A DNA stretch of 64,000 nucleotides from Thiothrix winogradskyi (lineage in GTDB: Bacteria > Pseudomonadota > Gammaproteobacteria > Thiotrichales > Thiotrichaceae), in the NCBI RefSeq assembly GCF_021650935.1, contig NZ_CP091244.1:1612001-1676000 (forward strand), in the 5' to 3' direction. The notes under the pieces are model-generated. The model did not search any database and was not told the DNA's origin. It saw nothing but the letters and a program-made list of their open reading frames with translations. Position 1 is the first letter of the stretch. Each line of letters begins with the position of its first letter. A program made the translations under genes and the position numbers. Of the stretch, positions 1-8,140 are shown piece by piece.

Positions 1-206
1 AAGGGTTGTTCCCAGACTTGCAACCAGCCAGCGGACAGGGCTGCTTGTATAGCAATTTCACCAGGCGCTTGTTTGCCCGGTAATACTTCATTGCGCACGA
101 TTTCGGGTAGCCAGACTTCGCCGAACAGGTGCGGCAACCATTGCAAGCCATCGACAATGGCTAACCCAATCAATGGGCTGGCATCGGCAATTACGACGCG
201 AGCCAT
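1..206 (-). CDS. DUF3368 PIN-like toxin, C-terminus cut by window edge
   Basis: The visible N-terminal 68 residues begin MARVVIADASPLIGLA, the acidic-residue start of DUF3368 proteins, a PIN-like RNase family. Family members are the toxin partners of UPF0175 antitoxins, which matches the neighbour at 191-535. The ATG lies 16 bp inside the 3' end of that antitoxin gene, so the two are probably translationally coupled, antitoxin first. The remaining part, including the distal acidic residues, lies beyond position 1. RNA cleavage is inferred from the family. Confidence 0.8.
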   Translation of the reverse strand, partial: MARVVIADASPLIGLAIVDGLQWLPHLFGEVWLPEIVRNEVLPGKQAPGEIAIQAALSAGWLQVWEQP

Positions 207-535
207 TGTTCCAGCGTATCCATGTCTTGGTTGGCTTCGGCGGCAGTTTGGTTAATGACGGGAATGCCCAGCCGCGAAACGTGGGCGATGAAATCTGCCA
301 GCACCATGTTTGCCAGCCGTGCGGAACGTGCCAGTGATAATGCACTGTCTTTGAATAGCGAGGTGGCTAACGCGGTGCGTACACCGGGCATATCCAGCAT
401 TCCGCCGGTTTGGTTCAGCCCGATCATCAGTGCGTCGGGTTGGTCGCGGTTCATGACTAACACCATGTCCTCGTGGGCGTAGCGCAAGGCTTCGCTGGGG
501 TTGTTTTTCAAGCTGCTGACATTGACGGTTTTCAT
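191..535 (-). CDS. Fused Phd-like / UPF0175 antitoxin
   Basis: 114 residues. The start MKTVNVSSLKNNPSEALRYA is typical of Phd/YefM-like DNA-binding antitoxins. The second half (about residues 66-114, with LADFIAHVSRLGIPV) matches the UPF0175 pattern. The ATG at 535 was chosen because a GGAAAG ribosome site sits just upstream and the Phd motif starts here; the longer frame to 631 has no family support. It overlaps the downstream DUF3368 toxin gene. Likely role: neutralise the toxin and autoregulate the operon (family knowledge). Confidence 0.8.
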   Translation of the reverse strand: MKTVNVSSLKNNPSEALRYAHEDMVLVMNRDQPDALMIGLNQTGGMLDMPGVRTALATSLFKDSALSLARSARLANMVLADFIAHVSRLGIPVINQTAAEANQDMDTLEQWLAS

Positions 536-779
536 GCCTATCTTTCCTAGGATGATTGGATAGGATGATTGTAAGGGAATAATGCTGGCGTTGCACCAAT
601 TGCGCCCGATTAAGCCGAAAAAGCACAACATAAGTGCAACCTAATGAACCGTAGGATGGGCAGAGCGGCAGCGAAACCCACCATTTCTGCCACAAATCCG
701 CTGATTTTCCACTTGGCACACCCATTGCATTGTAATCATCATGCAGTCAACGGCGACTGCGTAATCATGAAGCGGAACG
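536..779. other. Intergenic stretch with a REP-like sequence
   Basis: No convincing gene. Around 651-685 there is a sequence of the GTAGGATGGGC...GCGAAACCCACC type, common as a dispersed intergenic repeat in gammaproteobacteria. Long reading frames crossing it are shadows of the antitoxin gene. Confidence 0.4.
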
Positions 780-817
780 TGTCAAGCAAATTGAGACCGG
801 TCTGTTAAAAAATAAAA

Positions 818-1978
818 CTACAAACAGGCTTTTTTGGCAGCCGATAATGTAGGGAAATTCACTGCTATGTTTTCATCCGCTTCGTCAGGATGTGCCGGAT
901 TAATCCACACTTCCTTGGGCGGCAACTTAACGACGGGCGCACCGTTGATGAACCGTTTTGGGTTGGTTTCATAGGCGGTTTGCAATGCCGTTTGGCGGCA
1001 AATAGCCACGTCGCCCACCCGATTCGTGAACACTTGTTCGGGGGTGAAGAAAGCCAAGCCACTGTGTTGGTGGTCGAAGTTGTACCATTCCACGTAGTCG
1101 GCAAACCATTCCCGCGCATGGCTGACACTGGCGAAGCGTCCGGGGTAATCGGGTTGTTGCTTGCAGGTCTTGAACTGGCTTTCGCTGAACGGGTTGTCGT
1201 TGCTGACTCGTGGGCGGCTGTGGCTACAGGTGATCTCCAGTTCTGCCATCAGGTCGAGGTAGCCGTGAGCCGTCATGGGTGCGCCCCGGTCTTGGTGCAG
1301 GGTGAGTTCCCCCAAGCCAATGCGGTAACGGGTGCTGGCTTCTTGCATCAGTTGTTTGGCTAGGTGGCTGTTCTCCTTGCGGGAGACCATCCAGGCGACG
1401 ATGAAACGGCTGTACAAGTCCAGCACCACGTACAGTGACAGGTAAACACCGCGTTGTTCAGTCGCTAACTTCGTGATGTCCCACGTCCACACTTCGTTGG
1501 GGCGCGTGGCTCGCAGGCGCGGCATGGCGTGCGTCTGAGGTTGACGTTGGGGACGGCGTTCCCCGATTTGCCGAGCTTTGCGCAGCAGGCGGTACATGGT
1601 GCTGACGGAGCAGTAATAGATGCCTTCGCTCAGCAAGGTGGCATACACTTCGGCGGGTGGTTGGTCAGCAAAGCGTTCACTGTTGAGTACCGTCAGTACC
1701 TGTTCCTGTTCGGCGGCACTTAGAGCATTGTCCGGGATCGGGCGGACGGCAGCAACGGTTTCAACGATAGCAATGGCTTCAACCGCTGCGGTGGTTTCCG
1801 CCATCGGTGCCGGTTCATCAGACACCGGCACAGCGTCAGATACTGCGTCGTTTGCCACCACGTCAATGACCGTCTGGTTGCTACTGTAGCGGTAATAGCT
1901 GGCACGTGATAGCGCCAAGGCGGCACAACCTGCACGCACGGAGACATCCGGGGGACGGCTTTCCAGTAGGATACTCAT
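818..1978 (-). CDS. IS3-family transposase OrfB (DDE integrase core)
   Basis: 386 residues. The C-terminal half is an rve integrase core: first Asp in TWDITKLA, second Asp in HQDRGAP, and the Glu in NPFSESQFKT about 35 residues later. It carries out cut-and-paste through a circular intermediate (family knowledge). The start ATG overlaps the stop of orfA by 4 bp (ATGA), so coupling rather than the usual -1 frameshift may set its level. A low-complexity Ala/Val/Glu stretch (about residues 40-85) precedes the core and is unusual for OrfB. Confidence 0.9.
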   Translation of the reverse strand: MSILLESRPPDVSVRAGCAALALSRASYYRYSSNQTVIDVVANDAVSDAVPVSDEPAPMAETTAAVEAIAIVETVAAVRPIPDNALSAAEQEQVLTVLNSERFADQPPAEVYATLLSEGIYYCSVSTMYRLLRKARQIGERRPQRQPQTHAMPRLRATRPNEVWTWDITKLATEQRGVYLSLYVVLDLYSRFIVAWMVSRKENSHLAKQLMQEASTRYRIGLGELTLHQDRGAPMTAHGYLDLMAELEITCSHSRPRVSNDNPFSESQFKTCKQQPDYPGRFASVSHAREWFADYVEWYNFDHQHSGLAFFTPEQVFTNRVGDVAICRQTALQTAYETNPKRFINGAPVVKLPPKEVWINPAHPDEADENIAVNFPTLSAAKKACL

Positions 1979-2379
1979 GAGCGGCTCACGTTGTTCAGGT
2001 GATCCAATAGCGTGAAGGCTTTTTTTTGGAGTTCCAATAAGCCTTCCGCCACCTGTAGACGTTGTTCCAGCTTGGCGTTTTCGCGTTGGAGGGCATCTAT
2101 CGCTTTATCTTTGCTGTCTTTTGACGGTTTACGTCCCACCGTGGCGTTCTCCAAGCCCGTTTCGCCTGCGGTTGCCAATTGATTGCGCCATGTTTGCAGT
2201 TGAGTGCTGTAAATCTTCTCTCTGCGTAGCAGTTCACCCAATTCACCGTGAGCGCAGGCATCAGCTTCGGCAAGGATGCGTTTCTTGTCTGCTGCACTGA
2301 AATAGCGGTAGGTGCGCTTTTCATGGCGTGGGTTTGGCATCACGTGGTTGTCCGGTAATTCACTGGTTGGTTTCGGCAT
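1975..2379 (-). CDS. IS3-family transposase OrfA (HTH)
   Basis: 134 residues with an N-terminal helix-turn-helix (about residues 25-65, YFSAADKKRILAEADA) and a C-terminal heptad coiled coil (about residues 95-125, LQRENAKLEQRLQVAEGLLE). OrfA binds the terminal repeats and multimerises (family knowledge). An internal Met at residue 14 is an alternative start. Confidence 0.85.
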   Translation of the reverse strand: MPKPTSELPDNHVMPNPRHEKRTYRYFSAADKKRILAEADACAHGELGELLRREKIYSTQLQTWRNQLATAGETGLENATVGRKPSKDSKDKAIDALQRENAKLEQRLQVAEGLLELQKKAFTLLDHLNNVSRS

Positions 2380-2452
2380 CGTCTTGCTTCCTGTGTCTTG
2401 ACCCGATTATACATTCATTTCGCTATCGGGGTGGTCTCAGGGTAGCTTGACA

Positions 2453-2724
2453 CATAGGGGAAGTGACTCCTCCTCCTAACCGTGCGACGTAGCGCGGGTA
2501 TTTGGGTAAAGCTGCCATGACGACTGTTGGCTCCTCCTCCCCAGCAGATTGTCAGGGCTTTTTTTTGGCTACGAAAAAGGTTTTTACGATGAGCAACATA
2601 CACGCAACCGCACGCCGTACCTTCCTCAAGAAAGCGACACGGGCGCAAGGGGTAATATCGTTGAGCTGAAAAAGTGCCTGCCAAAGAGGCGGCATAATCC
2701 GTTTGTTTGGCAGATAATGCCGCG
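2453..2724 (+). other. Gap with a short Tat-like reading frame, probably a remnant
   Basis: ATG at 2589 opens a 26-codon frame, MSNIHATARRTFLKKATRAQ..., ending at 2669. RRTFLKK resembles a twin-arginine signal start but no hydrophobic segment follows. It may be the stub of a Tat substrate gene left by rearrangement next to the IS. Two similar CTCCTCC-rich segments flank 2470-2540. No structured RNA family was recognised. Confidence 0.25.
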
Positions 2725-3141
2725 ATGGATTATCTGCTGCTGTTCACGTCGGCGTTACTCGCCGCTACCTTGATTCCCGCGCAATCGGAAGCCGTGCTCG
2801 TTGGGTTATTGCTCAACGGGCAGAGTGCGTTTTGGCTGTTGATTGCGGTGGCGACGTTGGGTAATACGCTGGGTTCGGTGATTAATTGGTGGTTGGGGCG
2901 TTATCTGGAACACTTTCAGGATAAACGCTGGTTTCCGGTGAAAGCGGCAAGCTTGGCGCGGGCGCAACAGTGGTTTCAGCGTTACGGGTGGGGGGTGTTG
3001 TTATTGAGTTGGTTGCCGGTCATCGGTGATCCGCTGACGGTGGTGGCGGGGGTGATGCGGATGCCGTTGCTGCCGTTTGTGGTGGTGGTGGCAGTGGCGA
3101 AGGGGGGGCGGTATGGGGTGTTGGCGTGGTTAGTGCTTTAG
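2725..3141 (+). CDS. YqaA/DedA-like VTT-domain membrane protein
   Basis: 138 residues from ATG 2725 (MDYLLLFTSALLA); a TTG at 2707 would add six residues. Three to four hydrophobic segments (about residues 3-25, 35-55, 85-110, 118-138) and the polar motif GNTLGSVINWWLGRY fit the small YqaA branch of the SNARE-associated/VTT superfamily. These inner-membrane proteins are thought to act in lipid or small-molecule transport; the substrate is not known. No neighbour suggests a specific role. Confidence 0.8.
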   Translation: MDYLLLFTSALLAATLIPAQSEAVLVGLLLNGQSAFWLLIAVATLGNTLGSVINWWLGRYLEHFQDKRWFPVKAASLARAQQWFQRYGWGVLLLSWLPVIGDPLTVVAGVMRMPLLPFVVVVAVAKGGRYGVLAWLVL

Positions 3142-3153
3142 ATTCCCGATTTT

Positions 3154-3201
3154 TGTAGGAGCCAGCCTTGCTGGCGATCGCTTGCAGGGCAAGCTCCTAC
3201 A
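3154..3201. repeat. REP-like palindrome
   Basis: Ends TGTAGGAGC and GCTCCTACA form an imperfect palindrome with an internal AGCC/GGC pairing. This is the TGTAGGAGC type of dispersed intergenic repeat. It sits between convergent genes and could also act as a weak bidirectional terminator. Confidence 0.65.
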
Positions 3202-3223
3202 GAAGATGTTTCGTTACACGTTT

Positions 3224-3823
3224 CTAAGCGGGTTTTTGCAGAAAGGTTGCGGAGAATTTGCGCCATTTATCCAGTATTTCCTTACGCTTTGGAACATCGC
3301 GCTCGTGTTTTAACTGATGGTACGTGGCAATGTATTCTTGGCGTAATGTTGTGAACGGTTGGCTGTTGTATTCAGCCTCAATCCATTGGCGTTCTGCTGG
3401 GGTGGGTTCATGCAGGTATTCTTGAATTTCCCTTAGGTAACTGTTGTCGGCTTGGTTTGACCAGTGCCATATATCCAGTCGGTCGATGGGTTTATTGAAC
3501 AGGAATGGCAGCAGGTACAAATTGTTGAGCATGACGATTTGTAGGCGGTAACGTGCTTGCGCTGTGTTGCCAGCCCGAAATTCAGCCAGTACCCAATACA
3601 AATCGAAGACGGGTTCGCCGATGTCATCATCGAACTCTTCTTCAAACCACGTGTAAAAGGCTAATGCCTTGTCATTATCGCCAGCCAAAACGTAATAGAC
3701 GGGGGCGAGGTAGCGTTTGCCTGAGCCGTCGTTGATGTATCCGTATTGTTGTTTTTCTTTGAGGAGTTCGCGCTTTGCTCTATTGGCGCGTTCTCGGTAG
3801 CGTTTGATTTCTGCTGGGGTCAT
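3224..3823 (-). CDS. Hypothetical protein, TPR-like helical
   Basis: 199 residues, family not recognised. It opens with a charged helix (MTPAEIKRYRERANRAKREL). The central part (YVLAGDNDKALAFYTWFEEEF) reads like a tetratricopeptide hairpin counting element, and an acidic patch follows. There is no signal peptide or membrane segment, so it is probably cytoplasmic. Codon use resembles the core genes rather than the AT-rich block further downstream. Confidence 0.6.
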   Translation of the reverse strand: MTPAEIKRYRERANRAKRELLKEKQQYGYINDGSGKRYLAPVYYVLAGDNDKALAFYTWFEEEFDDDIGEPVFDLYWVLAEFRAGNTAQARYRLQIVMLNNLYLLPFLFNKPIDRLDIWHWSNQADNSYLREIQEYLHEPTPAERQWIEAEYNSQPFTTLRQEYIATYHQLKHERDVPKRKEILDKWRKFSATFLQKPA

Positions 3824-3838
3824 GGTGTTCCTAATTGA

Positions 3839-4015
3839 TTAAGCGCACTTCTTGATGACAGCAGGCTTGCGTGGTGGAAAAGATACCCGCTTCCGCGTTG
3901 ATTTTTCTTGCCTTGCTTTAATATCTTCAAAGATGGCATCTAAGTCATGTTTAAATTGCGCTGCATATTGGTTACGCAATTCGCGTGTTTCTTTGATAAT
4001 AGGGTCTTGCCACAT
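3839..4015 (-). CDS. Small partner of PIN toxin, probable antitoxin
   Basis: 58 residues from MWQDPIIKETRELRNQYAAQ. This short helix-rich form with a basic C-terminus is often found directly after PIN genes of the MKPRVYIETS type. It starts 2 bp after the toxin stop, so the two are co-transcribed, toxin first. A longer in-frame start at 4048 would overlap the toxin gene and lacks support. Antitoxin activity is inferred from position. Confidence 0.6.
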   Translation of the reverse strand: MWQDPIIKETRELRNQYAAQFKHDLDAIFEDIKARQEKSTRKRVSFPPRKPAVIKKCA

Positions 4016-4017
4016 AA

Positions 4018-4491
4018 TTAACCCTCCATGAGTTCTTGTGGTGTGCAAATAATAGGTGGTTCATAGCCATGAAAACGGCAAACAGCTTCTACTTTTGGGC
4101 GCATCACGGCATTGGCGATATGTGTGCAATTCCACGTTAATAAGTAGTCCATTGCGTTCACCGTTGCTACTGCGATGTGATAAGCATCAATTTCAGCTTT
4201 TTCAGGTAACGAGCCTTCTTTAATTAAAGCGCGAGCAAGTTCTCTGGCTTCGACGGGAATATCAAGCGCATCAATGCCTTCAAGTGCAGCAAGGCGACGG
4301 GCAGCCGCTTCGGGATGACCTTGGGACGATTCGGCGATGACAAATTCTGAGATATAAAGCTCAAAATAGGGTCTACGGTTCTCCCACCACTCGATTGTTG
4401 TGTTCTGGTTCGCCATTGCCCGAATATCGTTGCTTGGTCTGGCAGTGAGATAGCTGGGAATTGACGTTTCGATGTAGACTCTGGGCTTCAT
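4018..4491 (-). CDS. PIN-domain toxin, VapC family
   Basis: 157 residues. The start KPRVYIETSIPSYLTARPS is the PIN nuclease strand 1; acidic residues follow at ISEFVIAE and EKAEIDAYHIAVATVN, and TWNCTHIAN is the usual fourth motif. Metal-dependent RNase activity is known for the family. ATG 4491 was chosen because it starts the PIN fold; the upstream extension to 4572 is not conserved-looking. Its upstream region carries a repeat also found upstream of ppk2 (12194-12229). Confidence 0.8.
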   Translation of the reverse strand: MKPRVYIETSIPSYLTARPSNDIRAMANQNTTIEWWENRRPYFELYISEFVIAESSQGHPEAAARRLAALEGIDALDIPVEARELARALIKEGSLPEKAEIDAYHIAVATVNAMDYLLTWNCTHIANAVMRPKVEAVCRFHGYEPPIICTPQELMEG

Positions 4492-4520
4492 GCTTGCTTC
4501 CGGCGATGCGTGATGTACCA

Positions 4521-4557
4521 GTGTATCACAAGTTCTGGATGTGGCGGCATGGGCTAA
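4521..4557 (-). repeat. Copy 1 of a dispersed upstream element
   Basis: On the minus strand this reads ...CATCCAGAACTTGTGATACAC, followed by GG and ATCACGCA. A near match lies at 12194-12229, also 50-60 bp upstream of a minus-strand start codon. The TTGTGATAC core could be a promoter element or operator. Confidence 0.5.
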
Positions 4558-4748
4558 AATCAAAGAGTGCAAATTCGATTGATCATCCTATGTGTCAGGC
4601 TGCCATCTTCATGGGAATGACAGGATATAGCCCTTTCTCTTTCGCTTCGAGTATAACGATTTGAACAATATTGCCGTCTTTGTTAGAAGTCCCTAGCTAC
4701 CCGATTGGATTTTTCAAATAGATAAAAATTGTAAGATTATGAACTCTA

Positions 4749-5123
4749 TTAGCTATTTTCTTTAAATTGAATTAGATTTTTAATCATGCGGTTAGTGCAG
4801 TTAAGTTTAATGCTCTCGCCATCAGAAAAGCAAACATCCACAATGTTATTTTCATCATTATAGAATCCAAGGATAACTAAAATAATAAGCATGGCTATTG
4901 CCCCGATGGGTCCGAAAATGAAACCGATTATTGGGACAAAAATGATCATTCCAAGTATGAATCCAATGACGGCGAATTTTCTTTCTTTCTCTACGCTAGT
5001 ATTTATAGAGGTAATTTGGTTATTTGAATATATGGCTTTTTTCGCTGCATTTACAACCAACTTCCTATCTTTGCTTATAAAGGCATCACCTTTAACACCA
5101 AAAGTACCAGAAATAATCTTCAC
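4749..5123 (-). CDS. Hypothetical two-TM membrane protein
   Basis: 124 residues, unrecognised. A polar N-terminus (about 1-48) is followed by two adjacent hydrophobic segments (FAVIGFILGMIIFVPIIGFI and GPIGAIAMLIILVILGFY, about 50-88), then a soluble tail. Base composition is clearly AT-rich compared with the core genes, as in the next four genes on this strand, which suggests they arrived together. Confidence 0.6.
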   Translation of the reverse strand: MKIISGTFGVKGDAFISKDRKLVVNAAKKAIYSNNQITSINTSVEKERKFAVIGFILGMIIFVPIIGFIFGPIGAIAMLIILVILGFYNDENNIVDVCFSDGESIKLNCTNRMIKNLIQFKENS

Positions 5124-5218
5124 AAAACCTCCTATTTATAAAATTTTTTTGATAAATTAATAGTCGTTAGCCAATATAATGTTAAGTATGACGACGACAC
5201 TGGTTGTTACTGCGTCTA

Positions 5219-5710
5219 TCACGAATCTAAATTAACCTCATCTGACGTATTTATTATTTTCCATCGTTGATTGTCAGAACCATTTGCACCATTAATATGG
5301 TAAACAATAACTATAATGTTATTACTCATTTTAGCTTCACATACATCCATGCAGGCTTTTTTAATCCTGATGTTTCTTCCTTTTTCTCGGCGTTCATTTT
5401 TATTTTCAATAACATAAAATTCATCTTCATCTTCTAATATAAATCGCCAGAATTGACTATCATTGCCTATTTGAACAGGAGCTAAGTCAATAAGCCAACC
5501 ATCACGAGGAAAGTCGCTTGATGGCTGCCAGCAACGTGATGGTTTTTTTGATTCTTTTAATATGATTCTTCCATAATCTCCTAGTTTTGGATTAATTTCT
5601 TCATTATTATCAGAAACAAATACCCATTCGTCAGCTTCTATGTTTTGAATGGCTCTTCCGTTATTATCTTTTGCTAAATATTTTTTGCTGTGTTTTACTT
5701 GTAACTTCAT
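5219..5710 (-). CDS. Hypothetical protein with ricin-B-like QxW motifs
   Basis: 163 residues, AT-rich. Three GxxxQxW-like positions (RCWQPSSDFPRDGW, GNDSQFWRFI, GSDNQRWKII) recall the ricin-B beta-trefoil carbohydrate-binding fold. There is no signal peptide. It is the second of five same-strand AT-rich genes. The lectin-like assignment is an inference from spacing of the motifs; function unknown. Confidence 0.5.
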   Translation of the reverse strand: MKLQVKHSKKYLAKDNNGRAIQNIEADEWVFVSDNNEEINPKLGDYGRIILKESKKPSRCWQPSSDFPRDGWLIDLAPVQIGNDSQFWRFILEDEDEFYVIENKNERREKGRNIRIKKACMDVCEAKMSNNIIVIVYHINGANGSDNQRWKIINTSDEVNLDS

Positions 5711-5745
5711 ATTGTACTCACGTTAAAATTATAAAATATACTTTA

Positions 5746-6105
5746 TTATCGTCCCGGACGATAGTCGCCAATTATGGAGTTTCTATATAGCATGGCCTCA
5801 CCTGTAAAGTAGATTGTATTTTGATCTGTGGTTGAACTCCATAATAACGAGTATATATTTGTGCAATTTGGTTTTTCTATAATTTTTAGATTTGCTATTA
5901 TCGCACTACCATCCTCTTGCCAAATTGTCAGGTAATCCCCAATAAAATCATAACTTTTGTTATTTTTGTCTTCACCTTCATAATAAATTCTACTTGCTGA
6001 TTCAGGTTCACTGTGCTGGCTATAATTGCTTGAATACTCTCCTATTAAGTTGTAGTTGGTGGTTAACTCGAAGTAGAAGCGACCATTTAATTTCTTTTTT
6101 GCCAT
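5746..6105 (-). CDS. Hypothetical protein
   Basis: 119 residues, not recognised. Strand-rich sequence (RFYFELTTNYNLIGEYSS; SYDFIGDYLTIWQEDGSAII), no signal peptide or membrane segment. It lies 35 bp upstream of the lectin-like gene on the same strand and shares its AT-rich composition, so the two could form an operon. Confidence 0.5.
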   Translation of the reverse strand: MAKKKLNGRFYFELTTNYNLIGEYSSNYSQHSEPESASRIYYEGEDKNNKSYDFIGDYLTIWQEDGSAIIANLKIIEKPNCTNIYSLLWSSTTDQNTIYFTGEAMLYRNSIIGDYRPGR

Positions 6106-6219
6106 AAATTACTCAATAAATTTATAGGGTGTAAGGATGTCTAATGAAAATGTGGAAAACTTAGAACTCTCTAGCAGAATTTCAAAAGTAGTGTGATTTA
6201 CGTAATATGCCATTGTAAC

Positions 6220-6978
6220 TTATAGAAAAATATCTTCTCCATTAATAACCTCATGGTATTTCCTATATAAATCCATGAAAATATTATCAATTAGTATTAA
6301 TATTGAGAAATAAATGAAATAGTTTTCATGTATATAGTCTTCCTTGATGAGTGTTTTTAATGTCGGTAAATTTTGTTGATATGACTGTGTGTTGTGTGCA
6401 ATCCTGTTTCTATGTTTATATAGTTGATTCTCATAGATTTTTTTAAGAGAGTGATTGGCTGTCTCTGCAAGCATATTGTTCTTGTCAACAAAAAAATATC
6501 CATATGAAACATTGCTCCAAATGTTGCGATACTCATAAAAACTTTTTTGCGCCCAAATTAATAAGTTTGAATCTAAGAATGTGTCATTTATTGATGATGA
6601 TGTTTTTCTTAGTATTTTAATTTTATCAGCTTGGTTTGTATTAAAGGTTGTTGAACTATGTTTTTCAATTTGCTCGATTATATCTTTATATATAATGCTC
6701 TTTTCTTTATAACATGAACACTCTCCCAATCGATTCTGGGTAAATCTAATATATCTAAGCTCATAATCATGAGTTGCCAGTTCCCAAGAAATACATTTCA
6801 TTTTTTGTTCTTGTGCACCAGTCATTTTTAAGAAGGCAGATTGCATTATATAATCGAATAATGGATAAGTTTCTATTCCGTTGCCTATTCCCGTACTTGC
6901 AGAAACAACATTTTTTAAAATATCAGAGACTGGTGATAATATAAAATCATTATGATTCATTAGAGGTGAATCTCTCAT
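6220..6978 (-). CDS. HEPN-like protein paired with DUF262
   Basis: 252 residues, mostly helical. Near the C-terminus (residues 190-195) RNRIAH followed by N fits the R-x4-6-H signature of HEPN RNases, inside a helix-rich region with a hydrophobic final helix (YFIYFSILILIDNIFMDLY). The stop of the DUF262 gene overlaps its first codons; starts at 6978 or 6960 are both possible and neither has a strong ribosome site, so coupling is likely. HEPN proteins often act as toxins or antiphage effectors. The assignment is from the motif only. Confidence 0.55.
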   Translation of the reverse strand: MRDSPLMNHNDFILSPVSDILKNVVSASTGIGNGIETYPLFDYIMQSAFLKMTGAQEQKMKCISWELATHDYELRYIRFTQNRLGECSCYKEKSIIYKDIIEQIEKHSSTTFNTNQADKIKILRKTSSSINDTFLDSNLLIWAQKSFYEYRNIWSNVSYGYFFVDKNNMLAETANHSLKKIYENQLYKHRNRIAHNTQSYQQNLPTLKTLIKEDYIHENYFIYFSILILIDNIFMDLYRKYHEVINGEDIFL

Positions 6979-8140
6979 AAATTGATATTGATTGACTAAT
7001 GCGCTCTCTTAAATGTCCTAAATTATTTGGGCTTTTCTTATGAGATCCTACTTGTTTGAAATTTTCAATTGCTGCTTTAATTTCATGCATTAAATGATCT
7101 TTCTTAGATACGTCAACTTTTTTCTTCTGAAAAATTATTTGGTATATTAAGCCAAAAATATAAGTATCTAAATCTATGATGGACGGATAACTGCTTGGAA
7201 TTTCTAATTCAGCTAAAGTGATATTTAGTCTCGAAAAAATATTTTCATATTCTTTGTTTGGGATGATATTTGAAAATTTACCATAGGTTTCTGAGTCTTC
7301 ATTACTAATTGATGCATAAATATACTCTTCGTAAAATTTCTCCATTTTGGGTTTATAGCTTCGTGCTACATTGTGCGCACTTCCATTTTTATGATACTGG
7401 GACAAAAGAGATAGGTATCTAACAAAGTCGGCTTTAGTTTCAGTGTTAACTACTTTTATTGCAATATTACCGAAGAAGCGAGGAGAAAAGAAACCAACCA
7501 AGTCCTGATCTAAAAAGTATAAAGAAGCCCTACTTTCTTGAGGAAGTAGAGGCTCCCCTTGAATATTTATATTCCTAAATACAGAAGAATAGTATTTCTG
7601 TTGTTCTTTTTCATCTGATGCATGAGGTACTAAATACGAGAATCCCAAGAAAGTCGTTTTTAGAAAGTCATCATTAATATCAAAATTGATAGTCTTATAG
7701 TTTCCACTGACAATTTGCTGAAGTATCGCGTCTTTAGTTTTCCCCTTTGCAGTTAGTTGTTTTATATTCCACTGGAGAACATTATCAAGTTGTAACTCAT
7801 CTTCATCTTCTGCTGATTCATCATTATCGTTGGCAAATAATTCTATTGTGGTTTTATATGTTTGTGCGTCGGGGTATAAACCAAGATATGCCAGCAATAT
7901 ACTAGTTATTCGTTGTTGTCCATCAAGTATTAGATTCTGATTTGTACCTCCAATTTTAAATGCGCCAATCGTAACAGGAGGGACAAACTGTTTGTTTTTA
8001 AAGGTTTCTATCAAAGTTTTTGCTTTTTTCTCATTCCACACAAAATAACGTTGGTAGTCAGGAAGAACAATGTTTTGTTTTAATACTAAATCAATCCAAT
8101 GCTTTAAGGAGTATTCTCCATAGTAAACTTTATTATCCAT
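6950..8140 (-). CDS. DUF262 (GmrS-like/ParB-fold) protein
   Basis: 396 residues. The N-terminus has the DUF262 signature: IVLPDYQRYFVWNEKKAKTL (residues 24-43) and LILDGQQRITSIL with DGQQR at 73-77, the nucleotide-binding ParB-like motif. DUF262 is the GmrS half of type IV restriction enzymes such as GmrSD, but the DUF1524 HNH half is missing here. Instead a HEPN-like gene overlaps its 3' end by up to 29 bp. That arrangement suggests a two-gene NTP-sensing defence or toxin module (inference). Confidence 0.85.
   Translation of the reverse strand: MDNKVYYGEYSLKHWIDLVLKQNIVLPDYQRYFVWNEKKAKTLIETFKNKQFVPPVTIGAFKIGGTNQNLILDGQQRITSILLAYLGLYPDAQTYKTTIELFANDNDESAEDEDELQLDNVLQWNIKQLTAKGKTKDAILQQIVSGNYKTINFDINDDFLKTTFLGFSYLVPHASDEKEQQKYYSSVFRNINIQGEPLLPQESRASLYFLDQDLVGFFSPRFFGNIAIKVVNTETKADFVRYLSLLSQYHKNGSAHNVARSYKPKMEKFYEEYIYASISNEDSETYGKFSNIIPNKEYENIFSRLNITLAELEIPSSYPSIIDLDTYIFGLIYQIIFQKKKVDVSKKDHLMHEIKAAIENFKQVGSHKKSPNNLGHLRERISQSISIYERFTSNES

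Larger units (their letters stand above)
780..2452 (-). mobile_element. IS3-family insertion sequence
   Basis: Two overlapping genes (orfA, orfB) lie between imperfect terminal inverted repeats. The left end starts TGTCAAGC at 780 and the right end is its complement GCTTGACA ending at 2452; both share a following TGAGACC. About 17 of 20 end bases match. I see no clear 3-bp target duplication, so the exact ends or the age of the insertion are uncertain. Both reading frames are intact, so the element may be active. Confidence 0.85.

Noticed and set aside
252..725. 157-codon minus-strand frame
   Set aside because: It is out of frame with the Phd/UPF0175 antitoxin, which is well supported on the same strand.
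2460..2545. Riboswitch or leader RNA before the VTT gene
   Set aside because: The CTCCTCC-rich segments do not fold into any family I recognise and are not next to the gene's start.
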